DNA of 64,000 nt from Nitrosopumilus adriaticus. GTDB taxonomy: Archaea; Thermoproteota; Nitrososphaeria; Nitrososphaerales; Nitrosopumilaceae. Below, piece after piece: positions 61,075 to 64,000 of this stretch. The translations under genes and the position numbers were made by a program. The stretch lies in contig NZ_CP011070.1 in assembly GCF_000956175.1 (NCBI RefSeq), positions 496,001-560,000 on the forward strand. Direction: 5' to 3'. The notes under the pieces are model-generated. The model was not told the origin of the DNA. It searched no databases and saw only the letters and a program-made list of their open reading frames with translations. How positions within the stretch are numbered: the stretch's first letter is position 1; every line of letters starts with the position of its first letter.

Positions 61075-62019
61075 TTATTCCAATTGGTACAAATCTAATT
61101 TACAATCAATACTGCAATCAGGAGTTGACCAATCAAGTGTGTCTTCTTGTGGAATCATTCCAAGAGGATCATAGTTATCAAATTTTGTCATTCCTTGTAT
61201 TGATGACAACATTACAACTTTTGACTCATCAGAAGTTGAGTTCATGTCTATCTGTGAATTACTATCATTTAGAATTCCGCTTGAAATGTTTGTAATTGAA
61301 TTTATTATTCCTACGGGGATGTTGCTTCCTCCAACTACATACAACATAGAGCGTTTAACTGAATTTGGTGGTGCATTGCCGTATAGCATTTTTAATGAAT
61401 CTCTTAGAGAGTCTTCAATATGTTGTCTATCTTTACTTGTTGTAAGGATGTTTGTTTCATTGGATATTTCAGAAGTTCCAAGTGATTCTACAACGTGCAT
61501 AATTGCTGAATTTGCAATTTCGTAGCATGTTTTAGGGCTTAAATCAGGATTGCTTTCCAATAATGAATCATTATCTAATACAACTGTGCATTTTGAATTC
61601 TCCCTGATTCTTTTTAGGGATATGCCTGAATTGAAAATTCTATCTTTTTCATATTTGAAAGGCATTATTGCAAATGAAACTAGTCCTTTGTCTTTACACA
61701 TTTCAGAGACTACTGGGGCAATGGCTGAACCTGCTTTTCCTGCTAAATTACTCATAAGGATAACTGTGGAATAGCCTTCAATCTTTGATTTTATTTTCTC
61801 AGATACATTGTAAGCTGAGCCTCTGATTAATTGAACAGATGGATTTACCACACCATTCGTAGAAACATGGATGGACTGATTTTCTGAAGAGAAATCTTTC
61901 TCATCATTGCTAATTAGTAGACAATCTGAATTAAGTGAGTTTTTTGCTTTAATTGCTAATTTTGAGCCTACGCCTCCCAAGCCTATAACTAAAATTGGTT
62001 CTTTTACTTGAAAACTCAT
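61075..62019 (-). CDS. Divergent FtsZ/tubulin-like protein
   Basis: PILVIGLGGVGSKLAIKAKN is the FtsZ N-terminal nucleotide strand-loop; SNLAGKAGSAIAPVVSEM stands where FtsZ has GGGTGTGAAP, so the tubulin GTP signature is altered; VSFAIMPFKYEKDRIFNSGI and later VVLDND follow FtsZ order. 314 aa. Relatives in this lineage are known as FtsZ homologues not used for cytokinesis, which is done by Cdv proteins. GTPase activity is doubtful; role unknown. Confidence 0.75.
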   Translation of the reverse strand: MSFQVKEPILVIGLGGVGSKLAIKAKNSLNSDCLLISNDEKDFSSENQSIHVSTNGVVNPSVQLIRGSAYNVSEKIKSKIEGYSTVILMSNLAGKAGSAIAPVVSEMCKDKGLVSFAIMPFKYEKDRIFNSGISLKRIRENSKCTVVLDNDSLLESNPDLSPKTCYEIANSAIMHVVESLGTSEISNETNILTTSKDRQHIEDSLRDSLKMLYGNAPPNSVKRSMLYVVGGSNIPVGIINSITNISSGILNDSNSQIDMNSTSDESKVVMLSSIQGMTKFDNYDPLGMIPQEDTLDWSTPDCSIDCKLDLYQLE

Positions 62020-62091
62020 TCTGTTCTTATTTTCTAATTTACATAAAAAACCTTCTTACGTTTTTTTAATCAAATTTTAGATCTAAAAAAT

Positions 62092-63360
62092 TTAGCTTGC
62101 GATCTTTCCAACAAGTCTCTTTACAGTCGCATCTATGATTTCAACTATATGTGATTCACCGATGGCTACTTTGTCTACAACTGATATAGGCTTGTATGCG
62201 AAGTTTCTACCTTTGATTCCTTCATCTGTCATTTCATCAAATAGCACTTTCCCTTTCCAACCGATCCACTTTCTATTGGATTCTATTGATAATTTACTGA
62301 TCTGTTCAAAAATTATCTTACTTCTTCGTTTAGCTTCTGCTGCATCCAATTGTTTCAACTCGGCTGCATCTGTACCTGGTCTAGCGCTGTATCTGGATAG
62401 ATTTACTGTATCGGGCTTTGTTTCATCAAGCAGAGAAATTGTTTTCTGAAAATCTTCCTCAGTTTCTGAAGGGAATCCTACAATGATGTCTGTTGAAATT
62501 GTAAATTGATTAAATTTCTCTCTTGCTCTACTTACTATGTCTCTAAAAGTTTCTGCAGTATGACCTCGTTTCATATCGTGCAGAACTTTATCGCTTCCAC
62601 TTTGAACTGGAATGTGAAGAAATTTGAAGACTTTGTCATTATCAAAAGAATCAATTAATTTGTCTTTTATTCTTGGCATGTACATTGGATTCATCATTCC
62701 TACTCTAACCATGAAATCCTCTGGAATTTCTACAACAGCATTAACTAATGATGGTAAATCTGTACCTATATCAAAACCATAACATCCATTATCTGTGGAT
62801 GTGAGCCATACTTCCTTGCATCCCTCTTTGATTTCTGTTTGTACTTGCCTTACAATGTCTCCAAGTCTGTAGCTTGAAAGATCTCCTTTTGATATCTTGG
62901 TCTGACAAAATGTACACTCACTCATACATCCACTTGCAATTTCTACAATCCCTACTGCGGGATTTAATCGAACTTTGGGAAGCCCAACTTTTGATAAATC
63001 AGAGTCTTCTAACGCGATTTGCTTTCTTCCATCTAGTGTTGAATTGATGATCTGAATGGTTTTTCCAAGAGAGTTTGGTCCTAAAAGACTGGCTTTATCT
63101 GCAAATTTTTCTACGCTGGATTGCTCAGCTTTTGGAAGGCATCCTGCAACAATTAGTGGTTTTGATTTTAATGATTTTATTCTATACATCATCTTGTTTG
63201 CTGTAGAGTCCTTAACAGAACATGTGACTACTATATTGAGATCTGATTCAGATGAATTCTCTACTAATGTATGGCCTCCATTTTGAATCAATCCTGAAAT
63301 CATTTCCGAGTCTCCAAAGCTTGCAGAACATCCGTAAGCTTCTACGAAAATTTTTGCCAT
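62092..63360 (-). CDS. Archaeal/eukaryotic-type tRNA methylthiotransferase (MtaB/CDKAL1-like)
   Basis: Radical SAM methylthiotransferase: N-terminal UPF0004 domain with MAKIFVEAYGCSASFGDSEM and cluster cysteines (VTCSVKD, VAGCLP), radical SAM motif ASGCMSECTFCQ near 143-151, and a C-terminal TRAM-like region (GWKGKVLFDEM through SHIVEIIDATVKRL). It adds a methylthio group to t6A37 in tRNAs decoding ANN codons. 422 aa is normal. Confidence 0.9.
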   Translation of the reverse strand: MAKIFVEAYGCSASFGDSEMISGLIQNGGHTLVENSSESDLNIVVTCSVKDSTANKMMYRIKSLKSKPLIVAGCLPKAEQSSVEKFADKASLLGPNSLGKTIQIINSTLDGRKQIALEDSDLSKVGLPKVRLNPAVGIVEIASGCMSECTFCQTKISKGDLSSYRLGDIVRQVQTEIKEGCKEVWLTSTDNGCYGFDIGTDLPSLVNAVVEIPEDFMVRVGMMNPMYMPRIKDKLIDSFDNDKVFKFLHIPVQSGSDKVLHDMKRGHTAETFRDIVSRAREKFNQFTISTDIIVGFPSETEEDFQKTISLLDETKPDTVNLSRYSARPGTDAAELKQLDAAEAKRRSKIIFEQISKLSIESNRKWIGWKGKVLFDEMTDEGIKGRNFAYKPISVVDKVAIGESHIVEIIDATVKRLVGKIAS

Positions 63361-63363
63361 GCT

Positions 63364-64000
63364 CTATCCGAAAAGAGAATCAATCTCTTTGTTACTCATT
63401 AATTTCTTTGAAACAACAAGCTCTCTGATAGTTTTTCCCGTTTTTAATGATTCTTTGAAAAGTTCTGCAGATTTTAGATATCCAATCTTTGGAGTTAGCA
63501 GTGTGACTATTACTGGACTGTTTTCAATATCTGCACGAAGTTTTTCTTTATTTGCAGTAAGTCCATCAATCAGATTTGCAGAAAATATTGGTAGGAAATT
63601 TTTGAGCATATCTGTTGACTCTAACATGCACTTTAGCATTCCAGGTAACATTACATTTAGCTCAAACTGCCCACTTTGTGCAGCATAAGATACTGAAGTG
63701 TCATTTCCAATTATGTTAAAGCAAACCATATTCATACATTCGGCCAAAGATGGATTTACTTTTCCAGGCATAATTGATGAGCCTGCATGAACTGCAGGAA
63801 TTCCTATCTCTGCTAATCCTGCAATAGGACCTGATGCCATTAGTCTAATATCATTTGCAAGTTTTCCAATTTCTAAAGCCAAATTTCTTAGAGCACTTGA
63901 TGCATTTGCAACAGCAAATTTACTTTGCAAACCATGTTGCATATCTTTTTCAGGTTTTAAAGTAATCTTTGAAATTTTAGATAACTCTGATATTGCAATC
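63364..64000 (-). CDS. fumC: Class II fumarase/aspartase family enzyme, partial
   Basis: The frame runs off the right edge, so the N terminus is missing. The signature GSSIMPGKVNP holds the catalytic Ser loop; FELNVMLPGMLKCML and NPxIGY-like TPKIGYLKSAEL follow the fumarase C order. Probably reversible hydration of fumarate in the carbon cycle; aspartate ammonia-lyase is the alternative. Three bases separate it from the methylthiotransferase start. Confidence 0.85.
   Translation of the reverse strand, partial: IAISELSKISKITLKPEKDMQHGLQSKFAVANASSALRNLALEIGKLANDIRLMASGPIAGLAEIGIPAVHAGSSIMPGKVNPSLAECMNMVCFNIIGNDTSVSYAAQSGQFELNVMLPGMLKCMLESTDMLKNFLPIFSANLIDGLTANKEKLRADIENSPVIVTLLTPKIGYLKSAELFKESLKTGKTIRELVVSKKLMSNKEIDSLFG

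Overview
The window is AT-rich, densely coded archaeal DNA from a marine ammonia-oxidising archaeon of the Nitrosopumilus lineage (Nitrososphaerota, formerly Thaumarchaeota). The diagnostic genes are a eukaryote-type topoisomerase IB, an ADP-forming acyl-CoA synthetase next to a crotonase (hydroxypropionate/hydroxybutyrate carbon-fixation cycle), a multicopper oxidase and cupredoxin, LysW-carrier lysine/arginine synthesis, archaeal DnaG, a proteasome alpha subunit, eL39/eL31, and a divergent FtsZ-like protein. Several starts sit about 25-30 bases downstream of a TATA-like box, which fits leaderless transcription.

Layout. 1-5.6 kb: a tandem array of exported or membrane-anchored proteins that nearly all begin MKTR. 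Each start codon lies in an almost invariant DNA string that also stops the preceding gene. The array ends at an intron-containing tRNA-Met(CAU) fragment without its 3' end. 5.8-18.1 kb: core genes (topoisomerase IB, SDR enzyme, MrfA-like helicase, orphan DNA methyltransferase, TatA, PII-like protein, MFS transporter, methyltransferase, PsmA, glutamate dehydrogenase, Toprim protein, amidotransferase). 18.1-31.1 kb: an accessory island opening with a tyrosine recombinase behind two tandem palindromes. It holds Cys-rich microproteins, small DNA-binding proteins, a structured 5' leader, a coiled-coil membrane protein, a secreted metzincin, a second MKTR array, a stand-alone Cdc48-N-like protein, and a non-coding block dense in short repeats.

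31.2-48.5 kb: carbon fixation, cupredoxin, Fe-S carrier, DnaG, riboflavin kinase and FAD synthetase, diphthine synthase, then one long minus-strand lysine/arginine cluster with two LysW carriers and two ATP-grasp ligases. 48.6-64 kb: an SsuABC/TauABC-type importer, a multicopper oxidase gene broken by a one-base frameshift, an MFS transporter, a split methionine synthase with a MetF-like enzyme, a Nudix hydrolase, eL39/eL31 (the eL31 repeat tail is out of frame by one base), an FtsZ-like protein, a methylthiotransferase and a partial class II fumarase.

The strongest candidate for something undescribed is the pair of MKTR arrays. The junction ATGAAAACTAG opens one frame and stops the other two, so it works as universal punctuation between variable exported-protein bodies. 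Also notable are a candidate cis-regulatory leader at 20.47-20.56 kb, a LysW copy ending in Gln instead of the acceptor Glu, the repeat block at 30.76-31.07 kb, and several microproteins of 31-56 residues.
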